Positions 36,758 to 46,229 of a stretch of 64,000 nt of DNA are shown one piece after another. The stretch lies in the NCBI GenBank assembly GCA_051252455.1, contig JBPOFM010000008.1:135776-199775 (forward strand). The letters are read 5' to 3'. Each line of letters starts with the position of its first letter. The first letter of the stretch is position 1. The notes under the pieces are model-generated. The model had not been told where the DNA came from. It ran no database searches and saw nothing but the letters and a program-made list of their open reading frames with translations. Origin of the DNA: JBPOFM01 sp051252455. Its GTDB lineage: Bacteria; Bacteroidota; Bacteroidia; Flavobacteriales; Flavobacteriaceae. The position numbers and the translations under genes were made by a program.

Positions 36758-37374
36758 CACAAAACGACACTTACAAAACTATCGCAAAGGCATCAAAGGA
36801 AATTTTGTTTAAGGATAAAAACAGCAAATTTTTTGGCTATGCTTTTCCTGCGTCCAATGAAGAAAGTGTCAAAAAACATATTGAGAATTTGACTAAAAAT
36901 CATAATAAAGCTGGTCACTTTTGCTATGCTTATCAATTTGGAACACAAGAAAAAGATATTGAATTTCGCGCCAATGATGATGGAGAACCAAATAACAGCG
37001 CAGGAATGCCTATTTATGGACAAATACAATCGTTTGACGTGACCAATGTTTTAATTGTGGTTGTTCGCTATTTTGGAGGCACAAAATTAGGTGTCAGCGG
37101 ATTGATTAATGCCTACAAAGCGTCGGCTCAAATGGCACTGGAAGCCTCAAAAATTGTCACACGGACAATAAATGTCACTTATCGTATCACTTTTGAATAT
37201 AAAAACATGAATAAAGTGATGCGGATTATAAAAGAAAAGAATTTAAAAATCATTAATCAAAAATTGGAATTGGATTGTCAGATTGAAATTTCTGTTCGAT
37301 TAAAAAATGCAGAGGATGTTTTTGTTACTTTTAACCATCTTCATGAAATTAACATCGAAGTTTTGAACGATTAG
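36754..37374 (+). CDS. YigZ/IMPACT family protein
   Basis: The 206-residue protein has the UPF0029 core (HFCYAYQFG, NDDGEPNNSAGMPI, VVVRYFGGTKLGVSGLINAY) and a C-terminal ferredoxin-like domain. Family members bind nucleic acid or ribosome-associated factors; the bacterial role is unsettled. The ATG at 36754 overlaps the EamA stop (ATGA) and begins MTQNDTYKT. The 3' end overlaps the convergent thioesterase by 4 bp. Confidence 0.93.
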   Translation: MTQNDTYKTIAKASKEILFKDKNSKFFGYAFPASNEESVKKHIENLTKNHNKAGHFCYAYQFGTQEKDIEFRANDDGEPNNSAGMPIYGQIQSFDVTNVLIVVVRYFGGTKLGVSGLINAYKASAQMALEASKIVTRTINVTYRITFEYKNMNKVMRIIKEKNLKIINQKLELDCQIEISVRLKNAEDVFVTFNHLHEINIEVLND

Positions 37375-37781
37375 TTTTGCAGTTTGTCTAAAAGATATTT
37401 CGGACAGCGCGTAGGTCGATTCCTATTAATATCTATAAATACTAAAGTTGTATTTCCAGTTGCCAATAGATCGTTATTTTCATTGACGATTTCGTAATGA
37501 AATTCGATCGTCGCCGAGGGGATTTTTGTCAATCTAGTTTTCACTTTAATCAAGTCATCATAACGTGCTGACTTTTTGTATTTTATATCTAAAGAAATTA
37601 CAGGCAACATAATTCCACTTTCTTCCATTTGCTTGTAAGACACTCCAAATTTTCGCAACCACTCTACTCTGCCCACTTCAAAATATTGCGCATAGTTGCC
37701 GTGATAGACAACTCCCATTTGATCGGTTTCACCATAGCGAACCCGTAATTCAATTTCATCGTATTTATCAGATTCTACCAT
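37371..37781 (-). CDS. Acyl-CoA thioesterase, hot-dog fold (YbgC/FadM-like)
   Basis: The 136-residue protein has the 4HBT signature: YGETDQMGVVYHGNY with catalytic Asp near residue 17, followed by FEVGRVEWLR. It hydrolyses acyl-CoA thioesters of unknown chain length. It is cytosolic. It is divergent from dnaA, and the 190-bp region between them is AT-rich. Confidence 0.92.
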   Translation of the reverse strand: MVESDKYDEIELRVRYGETDQMGVVYHGNYAQYFEVGRVEWLRKFGVSYKQMEESGIMLPVISLDIKYKKSARYDDLIKVKTRLTKIPSATIEFHYEIVNENNDLLATGNTTLVFIDINRNRPTRCPKYLLDKLQN

Positions 37782-37971
37782 CGTTTTTGAATTTTTTTTT
37801 GTACTTTCAACAAGATTTAAACATGGGGAAAAATTTATTAATATTCAATAGGTTTTGATTTTTTTATTAAGAATTTTGTTCACATATTTGTCACATCGAA
37901 ATATTCAAGAGAAACCAAATTTCTCTTTTTTTTGCTAATTACATATCAACTAAAAAAAAGTCACTTCAAGA

Positions 37972-39399
37972 ATGAATTTAACTGCTCAAACAGTTTGGGA
38001 TAATTGCCTGTCTTTTATAAAGGACAATATTCAACCTCAAGCTTACAAAACCTGGTTTGAACCCATCGCAGCAGTAAAACTAACTGATAACGCATTAAGT
38101 ATTCAAGTACCTAGTAAATTTTTCTACGAATGGCTTGAAGAACATTATGTAAAAATATTAAAAGTTGCATTAACAAAACAACTAGGAGAGACAGCAAAGT
38201 TAGTATACGTCATAAAAATGGAAAACAGCTATGGCAACAAACAGCCATTCACTGAAAAAATTCCTAGTTCTAATAGAAGTGCAGTTAAGTCCCAAGATGT
38301 TGATATTCCTTTACAAAACAAAAATCCTGAACTTAAAAATCCGTTCGTGATTCCTGGGATTCGCAATGTAAAGATCGAATCACAGCTAAATCCTAATTAT
38401 AATTTTGAGAATTTCTTAGAAGGTGATTCCAACCGATTGGCTCGTAATGCTGGTTTAGCAGTTGCCAACAAACCTGGAGGCACCTCTTTTAATCCATTGT
38501 TGATTTTTGGTGGTGTTGGACTTGGTAAAACACACTTGGCTCATGCTATTGGTGTCGATATCAAAGACAAGTATCCAGAAAAAACGGTGCTTTACATTTC
38601 TGCTGAAAAATTCACACAACAATATATCGATTCAGTCAAAAAGAACAACAGGAATGATTTTATTCATTTTTACCAAATCATTGATGTTTTAATAATTGAT
38701 GATGTTCAATTTTTATCTGGAAAATCTGGTACACAGGATGTTTTCTTTCATATTTTCAACCACTTGCATCAAAACGGCAAACAGGTCATTTTAACAAGTG
38801 ACAAAGCGCCTGTCGATATGCAGGATATCGAACAACGTTTACTATCGCGTTTTAAATGGGGATTATCTGCAGAGTTGCAAACACCAGATTTTGAAACACG
38901 TGTATCCATCTTGAAAAACAAACTCTATCGTGATGGTGTGGATATGAACGACGACATCATTGAATACGTCGCAAAACATATTAAAACAAACGTTAGAGAG
39001 TTGGAAGGCGCTATTATTTCTTTGATTGCGCAATCGTCATTTAATAAAAAGGAAATCACTGTTGGCCTTGCAAAAGAAATTGTAGAGAAGTTTGTTAAAA
39101 ACACCAAACGTGAGGTTTCCATTGATTATATTCAAAAAGTGGTTTCAGACTATTTCCAAATGGATGTGAGCACCTTACAATCCAAAACAAGAAAACGCCA
39201 TATTGTCCAAGCGAGACAATTGGCCATGTTTTTTGCTAAAAAATACACTAAAGCATCATTGGCTAGTATTGGTTCGCAAATTGGGAAACGTGATCACGCT
39301 ACTGTATTGCACGCTTGTAAAACGGTTGACAATCTCTCGTCAACTGACAAACAGTTTAGAAAGTATGTTGAGGACCTTTCAAAGAAACTATCACTCTAA
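37972..39399 (+). CDS. dnaA: Chromosomal replication initiator protein DnaA
   Basis: DnaA binds oriC and loads the replisome. The 475-residue protein has domain I at 1-80, a short linker, the AAA+ domain with Walker A GGVGLGKTH and Walker B LIIDDVQFL, and the C-terminal DNA-binding signature GKRDHATVLHACKTV. Length is normal. The upstream gap lacks clear DnaA boxes, and dnaN is not the next gene, so this locus is not obviously oriC. Confidence 0.98.
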   Translation: MNLTAQTVWDNCLSFIKDNIQPQAYKTWFEPIAAVKLTDNALSIQVPSKFFYEWLEEHYVKILKVALTKQLGETAKLVYVIKMENSYGNKQPFTEKIPSSNRSAVKSQDVDIPLQNKNPELKNPFVIPGIRNVKIESQLNPNYNFENFLEGDSNRLARNAGLAVANKPGGTSFNPLLIFGGVGLGKTHLAHAIGVDIKDKYPEKTVLYISAEKFTQQYIDSVKKNNRNDFIHFYQIIDVLIIDDVQFLSGKSGTQDVFFHIFNHLHQNGKQVILTSDKAPVDMQDIEQRLLSRFKWGLSAELQTPDFETRVSILKNKLYRDGVDMNDDIIEYVAKHIKTNVRELEGAIISLIAQSSFNKKEITVGLAKEIVEKFVKNTKREVSIDYIQKVVSDYFQMDVSTLQSKTRKRHIVQARQLAMFFAKKYTKASLASIGSQIGKRDHATVLHACKTVDNLSSTDKQFRKYVEDLSKKLSL

Positions 39400-39404
39400 A
39401 CCCT

Positions 39405-39866
39405 ATGATTACACGAATACTTATGGTATGCTTGGGAAACATCTGTCGTTCGCCATTGGCACACGGTATTTTGCAATCAAAACTTCCAGCAGACAAGTAT
39501 CAAATTGATTCTGCTGGCACCGGAAACTATCATATTGGATCACCTCCAGATGCGCGTTCCATTAAGGTTGCAAATCAATATGGTATAGATATTTCCAATC
39601 AAACATGCAGACAGTTTCAGCGTTCGGATTTTGATCTGTATGATTTGATCTACGTGATGGATGAATCCAATTTTAGTAATGTTGTAAAGTTGGCAAGAGA
39701 TGCTCACGACATTGCCAAAGTGAAACTCATTCTTGATTCCGATCAAACAATTTCAAAAGAAGTTCCTGACCCATATCATGGCAATCCTACTGATTTTGAG
39801 AATGTCTTCCATTTACTGAATGATGCGTGTGATACAATCGCTTTAAGACTTCAAAATAGAAACTAG
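39405..39866 (+). CDS. Low-molecular-weight protein-tyrosine phosphatase
   Basis: The 153-residue protein has the P-loop CLGNICRSP with Cys9 and Arg15, and the general acid Asp in EVPDPYHG. It removes phosphate from tyrosine (or arginine) in proteins. Length is normal. It begins 5 nt after the dnaA stop and may be co-transcribed with it. Confidence 0.94.
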   Translation: MITRILMVCLGNICRSPLAHGILQSKLPADKYQIDSAGTGNYHIGSPPDARSIKVANQYGIDISNQTCRQFQRSDFDLYDLIYVMDESNFSNVVKLARDAHDIAKVKLILDSDQTISKEVPDPYHGNPTDFENVFHLLNDACDTIALRLQNRN

Positions 39867-39934
39867 GAAAATTCTGTCTTAACTATTTCTTTTTTTTGTA
39901 AATTTCGCATTATAATTCCCTAAAGATTAGTAAA

Positions 39935-41332
39935 ATGAGAAAATTCACCTTAATTATCATGTGCTTTATATGTGTTGTTTCATTTGCACAACAAGTGGAT
40001 ATACAAAGCTTTGCAACAGGTTTTAATAACCCCGTGAATATTGCAAACGCTGGTGACTCAAGGCTCTTTATTGTGGAGCAGGCAGGAAGAATAAAAATAC
40101 TCAATTCCGACGGTACAGTAAATAGTGAGTTATTTTTGGATATCGTTAGCGATGTTACCAGTGGAGGAGAACGTGGTCTACTGGGCCTAGCATTTCACCC
40201 AAATTATGACACCAATGGTTATTTTTACGTTTATTATTCAAGTGAAACTAATTCGGTGATTTCAAGATTTTCGCGAAGTAGTACCAACCCAGATGTCGCC
40301 GATCAAACTTCTGAATTGCAATTACTCACATTTTCTCAGCCGTTTAACAATCATAATGGAGGTGACATGGCATTTGGATCTGATGGTTATTTGTATATAG
40401 CGTCAGGTGATGGAGGTTCAGCTAACGACCCTCAAAATAATGCACAATCGTTAAACACCTTGTTGGGTAAACTGTTACGCATCGATGTTGATGGTACAAG
40501 CAATGGTAATTACGGGATTCCTGCAGACAATCCTTATGCAGAAAGTGCAACAAACATGGAGGAAATTTGGGCTTACGGTCTACGAAATCCTTGGAAATTT
40601 TCATTTGACAAAGACACTGGTGATCTATGGATTGGTGATGTAGGGCAAAACGTTAGGGAGGAAATCAATATGGTATCATCAACGGCCGCTGGTTTGAATT
40701 ATGGTTGGAAATGTTTTGAAGGCAATGCCTCTTACATCACCACTGATGGATGTCCACCCACAGATACTTTGACCTTTCCAATAGCGCAATATACTCATAA
40801 TGGGAGTGGCGAATTTAAGTGTTCAATTACAGGTGGTTATCGCTATAGAGGCACAGATTTTTCTAATTTTTCGGGGATTTATTTCTTTGCAGACTACTGT
40901 AGTAATGAGATTGGTATGTTGTCACAGTCGGGTGATTCTTGGGATATGTCCTTCTCACAAGTCTACGGCGGTAATGGTTGGACAACATTTGGAGAAGATT
41001 TTAACGGCGAGCTTTACATTGCAGGAATCAATTCTGGAATTGTCTATAAGCTGGTAGATCCCACTTTGACAGTGGCTGAAATGGAAAATTCTGCCATCAA
41101 GCTATTTCCGAATCCTGCTCATGATGCCATAACTTTGGATCTTTCTGATTCGAGCATGGTAATTGAATATGTTGCCATTTACAATATTCAAGGAAAAATT
41201 TTAATTTCTCATTCTGATTTGGGACATGGATCACTTACTATTTCTACCAAGGATTTGGAAATGGGTGTTTATTTCGTTGAAATAACCAATAGCCATAATC
41301 AGCGTACAATTAAAAAGTTGATCAAAAATTAA
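39935..41332 (+). CDS. Secreted PQQ-type glucose/sorbosone dehydrogenase-like protein with T9SS sorting domain
   Basis: The 465-residue protein has a signal peptide (residues 1-18, ending SFAQQ) and a six-bladed beta-propeller typical of soluble quinoprotein sugar dehydrogenases (LFIVEQAGRIKIL, GLLGLAFHPNY, NHNGGDMAFGSDGYLYI, EEIWAYGLRNPWKFSFD). It ends in a type A T9SS domain (IKLFPNPAHDAITLDL). It is exported and probably oxidises sugars at the cell surface, if PQQ is available. Its stop overlaps the next start (TAATG). Confidence 0.93.
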   Translation: MRKFTLIIMCFICVVSFAQQVDIQSFATGFNNPVNIANAGDSRLFIVEQAGRIKILNSDGTVNSELFLDIVSDVTSGGERGLLGLAFHPNYDTNGYFYVYYSSETNSVISRFSRSSTNPDVADQTSELQLLTFSQPFNNHNGGDMAFGSDGYLYIASGDGGSANDPQNNAQSLNTLLGKLLRIDVDGTSNGNYGIPADNPYAESATNMEEIWAYGLRNPWKFSFDKDTGDLWIGDVGQNVREEINMVSSTAAGLNYGWKCFEGNASYITTDGCPPTDTLTFPIAQYTHNGSGEFKCSITGGYRYRGTDFSNFSGIYFFADYCSNEIGMLSQSGDSWDMSFSQVYGGNGWTTFGEDFNGELYIAGINSGIVYKLVDPTLTVAEMENSAIKLFPNPAHDAITLDLSDSSMVIEYVAIYNIQGKILISHSDLGHGSLTISTKDLEMGVYFVEITNSHNQRTIKKLIKN

Positions 41333-42048
41333 TGGAACATTCAATTGGTAAATTATATTTAATACCGACAGGTTTAGGCGACAATCCGCCCTTGGAAATC
41401 TTACCCATTTCAATTAAAAAGGTGATTGAATCGATTGATGACTATATCGTTGAAAACGAAAAAACAGCACGGCGATTTATAAAATCAATTCATCAAAAAA
41501 AATCGCAACCAAGCTTAAATTTCCATATATTAAACAAATACACACAAGAAGAAGAGCTAGCTTATTTCTTGGATGCCTGCAAAGCGGGAAAATCTATGGG
41601 GTTACTTTCTGAGGCTGGTTGTCCTGCCATAGCTGATCCTGGTGCAGAAATTGTAAAATTAGCACACCAAAAAAATATACAAGTAGTTCCATTAGTTGGC
41701 CCTTCGAGCATCGTGTTGGCATTAATGGGTTCTGGAATGAACGGCCAAAGTTTTACTTTCAATGGCTATTTACCTATTGATAAAAATGAACGCAAAACAG
41801 AACTAAAACGTTTAGAAAGGGTGTCATTTGAGCAAAACCAATCGCAGCTATTTATTGAAACACCTTATAGAAACAATAAAATGCTTGAAGATTTAATCAG
41901 CAGCTTACATCCTCAAACAAGAATCTGTGTAGCCTGTGATTTAACGCTCTCCACAGAATTCATTAAAACCATGACAGCTCAAGACTGGAAATTCGTGAAT
42001 GTTGATTTGCACAAACGACCTGCCATCTTTATAATTCACAAGGATTGA
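41332..42048 (+). CDS. RsmI-like SAM-dependent methyltransferase (tetrapyrrole methylase fold)
   Basis: The 238-residue protein has the short RsmI-like layout: KLYLIPTGLGD at the N-terminus, GLLSEAGCPAIADPGAEIV and VPLVGPSSIVLALMGSGMNGQSF. RsmI methylates 2'-O of C1402 in 16S rRNA. This shorter Bacteroidota form lacks the C-terminal region and its substrate is less certain. It shares one base with the preceding stop, so translation is coupled. It ends against a convergent gene. Confidence 0.85.
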   Translation: MEHSIGKLYLIPTGLGDNPPLEILPISIKKVIESIDDYIVENEKTARRFIKSIHQKKSQPSLNFHILNKYTQEEELAYFLDACKAGKSMGLLSEAGCPAIADPGAEIVKLAHQKNIQVVPLVGPSSIVLALMGSGMNGQSFTFNGYLPIDKNERKTELKRLERVSFEQNQSQLFIETPYRNNKMLEDLISSLHPQTRICVACDLTLSTEFIKTMTAQDWKFVNVDLHKRPAIFIIHKD

Positions 42049-42717
42049 TTATAATATAACCTTCGCTCTTTTGTCAGGAATAATTGAAGAGGTATCATAA
42101 CCAGAAAACTTCTTCATATAAGATTTTATAGAAGATCCAAAAGCATCTGAAAAGGTATCATTCCCAAAACTTCTTAAAAACTTCTTTACACTTCCAGGTC
42201 CAGCAAGATGTGCAGCCGCTAATATTCCAGATTCAGTAATAGCAACACCACTGATCGTCTTACCTTCAAAACGAGTAATATCTTTACGTAAAACATATTT
42301 GTTGCGTTGTGCATTAGCCATAAATGCTTTTTCTTGAAGTTCAGGAGTATATAAAAATTGCTCTACATTATAGATACCGATTAATTTTAATGTTTCCAAT
42401 CCAAATTGGTATTTACCCATATAACCAAAATCATTCACTATTCTATAATTACCTCTAGATTCTTTAAACGCAACTGCTTCTTTAAAACCTAAATATGCTT
42501 TACCTAATTGTGGGGAAGCAGTAGGAAATAATTCAGGTTCATCTACAGGAAACGTTTTAGTAAGCATTGCAATGTCATTGTGAACTGTATAATTTAACTC
42601 TAAACCTTCCGTGGAAAAATTGGTCATATCCACAGTTTTTTCTGGGAATAACGCAAAAACAATAACGGTCATCATTGTGATAACAATTACGAATTTTTTA
42701 GTCCATATATTTCTCAT
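42049..42717 (-). CDS. Lysozyme-like/peptidoglycan-lytic protein, membrane anchored
   Basis: The 222-residue protein has an N-terminal hydrophobic anchor (about 8-25) and a lysozyme-like domain with the Glu-containing motif FKESRGNYRI, FGYMGKYQFG and AAAHLAGPGSVKKFL. It probably acts on peptidoglycan in the periplasm. The ATG at 42717 is preferred over an in-frame start at 42777 because a TATCTTTG box (42775-42782) lies across the upstream one. Confidence 0.75.
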   Translation of the reverse strand: MRNIWTKKFVIVITMMTVIVFALFPEKTVDMTNFSTEGLELNYTVHNDIAMLTKTFPVDEPELFPTASPQLGKAYLGFKEAVAFKESRGNYRIVNDFGYMGKYQFGLETLKLIGIYNVEQFLYTPELQEKAFMANAQRNKYVLRKDITRFEGKTISGVAITESGILAAAHLAGPGSVKKFLRSFGNDTFSDAFGSSIKSYMKKFSGYDTSSIIPDKRAKVIL

Positions 42718-42824
42718 AATAACTAATTTAGTAGAACAAATTGACTCTTTTTTTTGCTCTAAATTTTCAGCATGCAAAGATACATATTTTATTTACTTAC
42801 TGACAACTAGACTGTTAATGTATG

Positions 42825-43736
42825 TTAAAAGTAGATGAAATGCCCCTTTACACCATTTTTACCGTCCAACTCCAAGGTCGGAAATGGAACCTTAATTACG
42901 TTTAAAACGTCAAATACCGATTTCAAAGTGTGGGAATTCGTTTTTATTTTTGTCAAATCTACATCCAAACTCAAATAAAATTGACGACGTCGTTGTGAAC
43001 TTATTATCAGGTTATTAACAGCCTCACTTCTTCCGGTTAGCATGCCCTCTGCTCCATACCCAACTGCCACATTCAACCATTTTGGTATTTTACTATCTTT
43101 GAAAAAAGAATGGACATTAGCGCTTAACCAATAGGTTTGACCGTTATAATCTTTTAATACCTCTTCTAGAAATCCGTTGCCCAATTTATCAGGACGTTGT
43201 GTCGCAAATGCTGTTTGATGAAATGAATATTTAAGAGCTATTCGCTGTTCTTCCCAAAGTAATTCTTGTCCTATATATAAACCAGTACCAGAAGCATTCG
43301 CAATCATATCGCCCCAAGAAAAGCCCCATTCTTCACTAAAACCATCAAAAACCTCGACTACAGTTAAAAAGGCAAAACCTAATGAAGCACCATAAATCAA
43401 TTGGTTTTTTTCGCTCTCGCCACTCCATTCCAAGACATTGGAACCTATTTTCCCCATTTGATAAGCTGTAAATACGTGTCCCAACTTATCCATTTGGTAC
43501 CATTCATCATTATCATTTATCGTATGAAATTTTGATTGTTGATAATCTGAATACCATAATTGATTCAGTCCGACTAATGACACAGTGGCCAAGGACGCTT
43601 CAGTAATATAGACAGCGTTCCGTCTAGGAATATTTAAAGTGTCACTAGGTGTTAGGAAAGATTCAATATTAGACTGCGATAATGCAGGGAATGTTATCAG
43701 AAAAACAAGAAATGTATATTTTATGTGAAGTCTCAA
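42825..43736 (-). CDS. DUF2279 (YfiM-like) outer-envelope protein
   Basis: The 303-residue protein has a signal peptide (LRLHIKYTFLVFLITF, ending ALSQ) and the DUF2279 core: KLGHVFTAYQMGK and GFSWGDMIANASGTG. The role of the family is unknown. I place the start at TTG 43736, just after the mltG stop, since it begins a normal signal peptide; an ATG at 43769 would overlap mltG by 31 nt. It is the last gene of the dapF operon. Confidence 0.85.
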   Translation of the reverse strand: MRLHIKYTFLVFLITFPALSQSNIESFLTPSDTLNIPRRNAVYITEASLATVSLVGLNQLWYSDYQQSKFHTINDNDEWYQMDKLGHVFTAYQMGKIGSNVLEWSGESEKNQLIYGASLGFAFLTVVEVFDGFSEEWGFSWGDMIANASGTGLYIGQELLWEEQRIALKYSFHQTAFATQRPDKLGNGFLEEVLKDYNGQTYWLSANVHSFFKDSKIPKWLNVAVGYGAEGMLTGRSEAVNNLIISSQRRRQFYLSLDVDLTKIKTNSHTLKSVFDVLNVIKVPFPTLELDGKNGVKGHFIYF

Positions 43737-43738
43737 AA

Positions 43739-44782
43739 TTAACGATTGACACCTTGCTGGTTGATCCATCGCACATATTCCTGTCTGTTGACATTATGTT
43801 GCGACAAGGTTCTTGCGAATTTATGATATCCAAAATTTGTAACGTCAGCCACAAAGTAATAGTAGTCATGACTTTCTGGATTTAACACTGCGTCAATCGC
43901 TGAAATATCTGGCATGGCAATCAATCCGGGAGGCAATCCTCCATATTTGTAGGTGTTATAGGGCGAATCTAGCTCCAAATCCTTATACAAAACACGCTTA
44001 ATGATTTGATCAAAATTATTGCTGCTTTTTTTAATTGCGTAGATGACAGTTGGATCTGCTTGAAGCGGCATCCTTATTTTCAATCGGTTTAAATAAACAC
44101 CAGCAACACGAGGTCGTTCGTCTGCCTTCGCCGTTTCTTTTTGGACGATGGAAGCCAAAGTCATGACTTCCTCTGGTGTAAGATTTTGAGCTTTGGCCTT
44201 ATTAAGTCTTGCTTCTGACCAAAAACGATTAAATTCCTTCAACATTCGATCTCTAAATTGCTCAGCAGACGTATTCCAGAAGAATTCATAACTATTAGGA
44301 ATGTACATTCCTAAAGACGTGGCGATTGAGAAATCATTCTGCTTTAAAAATTCAGGATCATTCATCACATTCACTAATGAAATACTATCGGCTTCAATTT
44401 GAGACGAAATTCGTCCTGCGAGGTTTTCAATTGTTTCTTGATTATTGAAAGACAATTGTAATGGTACATTATTAATACGAATAGAATTGATAATATCATT
44501 ATTATTCATGTGCTTCTTGATAATATACCTGCCAGCCTTGATATTATTTGTGTAATCTTTCTGCTCGGCAAGCATGTCAAAACTTTCAATATCTTTTAAT
44601 AAAGGTTCCAGTTGCGCTCTTACATCGGAATAAGTCGCATTTGTAGGAATCAATATATACGCTTCATCATTATTGAAAGCTGTATTGGAATTAAACATGA
44701 TTGAATAAATATTGTACGCCACAACTCCGGCAACAACCAATCCAATTAGTACAATGGCAATAAGAATTTTTTTGATATACAT
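43739..44782 (-). CDS. mltG: Endolytic murein transglycosylase MltG
   Basis: MltG cuts nascent glycan strands and helps set their length. The 347-residue protein has an N-terminal TM helix (about 5-25), a LysM-like region and the YceG core with IPNSYEFFW, the catalytic Glu in SIVQKETAKADE, AGVYLNRL, LQADPTVIYAI and YGGLPPGLI. It abuts the GNAT gene (stop and start adjacent), within the dapF operon. Confidence 0.96.
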   Translation of the reverse strand: MYIKKILIAIVLIGLVVAGVVAYNIYSIMFNSNTAFNNDEAYILIPTNATYSDVRAQLEPLLKDIESFDMLAEQKDYTNNIKAGRYIIKKHMNNNDIINSIRINNVPLQLSFNNQETIENLAGRISSQIEADSISLVNVMNDPEFLKQNDFSIATSLGMYIPNSYEFFWNTSAEQFRDRMLKEFNRFWSEARLNKAKAQNLTPEEVMTLASIVQKETAKADERPRVAGVYLNRLKIRMPLQADPTVIYAIKKSSNNFDQIIKRVLYKDLELDSPYNTYKYGGLPPGLIAMPDISAIDAVLNPESHDYYYFVADVTNFGYHKFARTLSQHNVNRQEYVRWINQQGVNR

Positions 44783-45307
44783 TTAATGATTGATAAGTTG
44801 ATAAAAATATTCGTTTTGGTAACTACCGTGGATATAATTCCAATCCTTTTTTAATCCAGCTCTTTCAAAACCTTGATTAGCGAATAACGATAGACTGGCT
44901 GTATTATTTTCGGTGATGTTACAATATAATTGATGAAGGTTTAGATGTTTGAAACTATACTGAATCAGCAATTGTAAAGCCTCCTTCCCTATTCCTTGAC
45001 GTCTGTTTGAAGATTCTTTAACTAAAATCCCAATACCAGCACGACTATTTTTGAAGTCAAAATCAAACAAGTCAATCATGCCCAGGGCTTCGTCATCATA
45101 ATTAGAAATCACCAAGCGTAATTGTTTGGCTTCGTAAATATCTTTATGCGAATTTTTTAAATATTGTTTTAAAATAAAACGCGAAAAAGGAGTCTGTGTA
45201 TTACTTATCTCCCAGAAAGTTTCATCATTTTCAATGGTATGAATAAAATCTAGGTCTTCTGGTTCCAAAGCACGCAAATAGATATGTTTTCCTTTTAGAA
45301 CAATCAT
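44783..45307 (-). CDS. GNAT family N-acetyltransferase (RimJ/RimL-like)
   Basis: The 174-residue protein has the RimJ/RimL-type start LKGKHIYLRALEPEDLDFI, an acetyl-CoA loop RRQGIGKEAL and LHQLYCNITENNTASLSLF. It probably acetylates a protein N-terminus or a small amine. It overlaps dapF by 4 nt and is followed immediately by mltG. Confidence 0.92.
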   Translation of the reverse strand: MIVLKGKHIYLRALEPEDLDFIHTIENDETFWEISNTQTPFSRFILKQYLKNSHKDIYEAKQLRLVISNYDDEALGMIDLFDFDFKNSRAGIGILVKESSNRRQGIGKEALQLLIQYSFKHLNLHQLYCNITENNTASLSLFANQGFERAGLKKDWNYIHGSYQNEYFYQLINH

Positions 45308-46077
45308 ATCTGTCCTTTAAAAACTTGTTTAGCCGGTCCAATGAGCCAAATGTCTTTATAACTTTCGCCGGTTTTTATAAATGCAACTTGCAATTGTCCG
45401 CCCTGCGTATGCAAGGTGATTAGGTTTTTTTCTGTTTCACCTATATAATTCATAGCAAGTGCCACCGCAGTAACACCTGTTCCACAAGACAATGTTTCAT
45501 CTTCCACACCACGCTCATAAGTCCGGACGAAAAAAGATTCTTCTGTGAGTTTCTTTACGAAATTCACATTGCTTCCTTCTGTAAAATAAGGCTTGCCATA
45601 TCGAATTCGGCTTCCAGCAGTTTTAATATCCAAAAGCTCCAAATCAGAATCCAACTGCACATGATGAGGAGATCCTGTATTTAAAAACACATGTGAATCA
45701 TGATTCTCAACCGTATTGACATCTTGCATCTGAAGTTTTACCAAATCATTTTCTATGATTGCGTGATGCACGCCATCGATGGCTTCAAAAGTCGCTTTAT
45801 GTTCAATAATACCTAAATAATTGGCGAAAGCAGTAATACATCTACCTCCATTACCACACATAGTACTTTGGTTTCCATCGGCATTATAATAAACCATCTT
45901 AAAATCTGCCTTTGGATGGTTTTCCAATAGAATTAATCCATCAGCTCCAATGCCAAAACGTCTATCACACAAACGGGCAACCAACTTGGTGTTTGATTTA
46001 TCAAAAACCTCCTGACGATTGTCAATCATCACAAAGTCATTTCCTGTTCCTTGGTATTTAAAAAAATTGATCTTCAT
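45304..46077 (-). CDS. dapF: Diaminopimelate epimerase
   Basis: DapF converts LL- to meso-diaminopimelate for peptidoglycan and lysine. The 257-residue protein has both catalytic cysteines in MCGNGGRC and LSCGTGV, and the N-terminal KYQGTGNDFV. The ATG at 46077 is chosen; a TTG at 46089 lies within a TATATTTG promoter box. Promoter position and operon order (dapF-GNAT-mltG-DUF2279) make it the lead gene of a peptidoglycan operon. Confidence 0.96.
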   Translation of the reverse strand: MKINFFKYQGTGNDFVMIDNRQEVFDKSNTKLVARLCDRRFGIGADGLILLENHPKADFKMVYYNADGNQSTMCGNGGRCITAFANYLGIIEHKATFEAIDGVHHAIIENDLVKLQMQDVNTVENHDSHVFLNTGSPHHVQLDSDLELLDIKTAGSRIRYGKPYFTEGSNVNFVKKLTEESFFVRTYERGVEDETLSCGTGVTAVALAMNYIGETEKNLITLHTQGGQLQVAFIKTGESYKDIWLIGPAKQVFKGQI

Positions 46078-46086
46078 ATATGACGG

Positions 46087-46094
46087 CAAATATA
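46087..46094 (-). promoter_or_regulatory. TATATTTG -7 box of the dapF operon
   Basis: The minus-strand box ends 9 nt before the dapF ATG, so the mRNA leader would be only a few bases long. Confidence 0.5.
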
Positions 46095-46229
46095 AGAATT
46101 ATGAATTGCTTTTTGGCTTGTTAAATGACCGTTAAAGTAGTCGTTAAAAATCGTTAAACCTGAAATACTGGTTCAATAAATATTTAAATTTAATCGTTAA
46201 TATAATATCTAATAACAAATAAATATAAT

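Noticed and set aside
37782..37971. Replication origin next to dnaA
   Set aside because: No cluster of TTATNCACA-type boxes; dnaN is not adjacent; only one weak TTGTTCACA. Bacteroidota origins are often away from dnaA.
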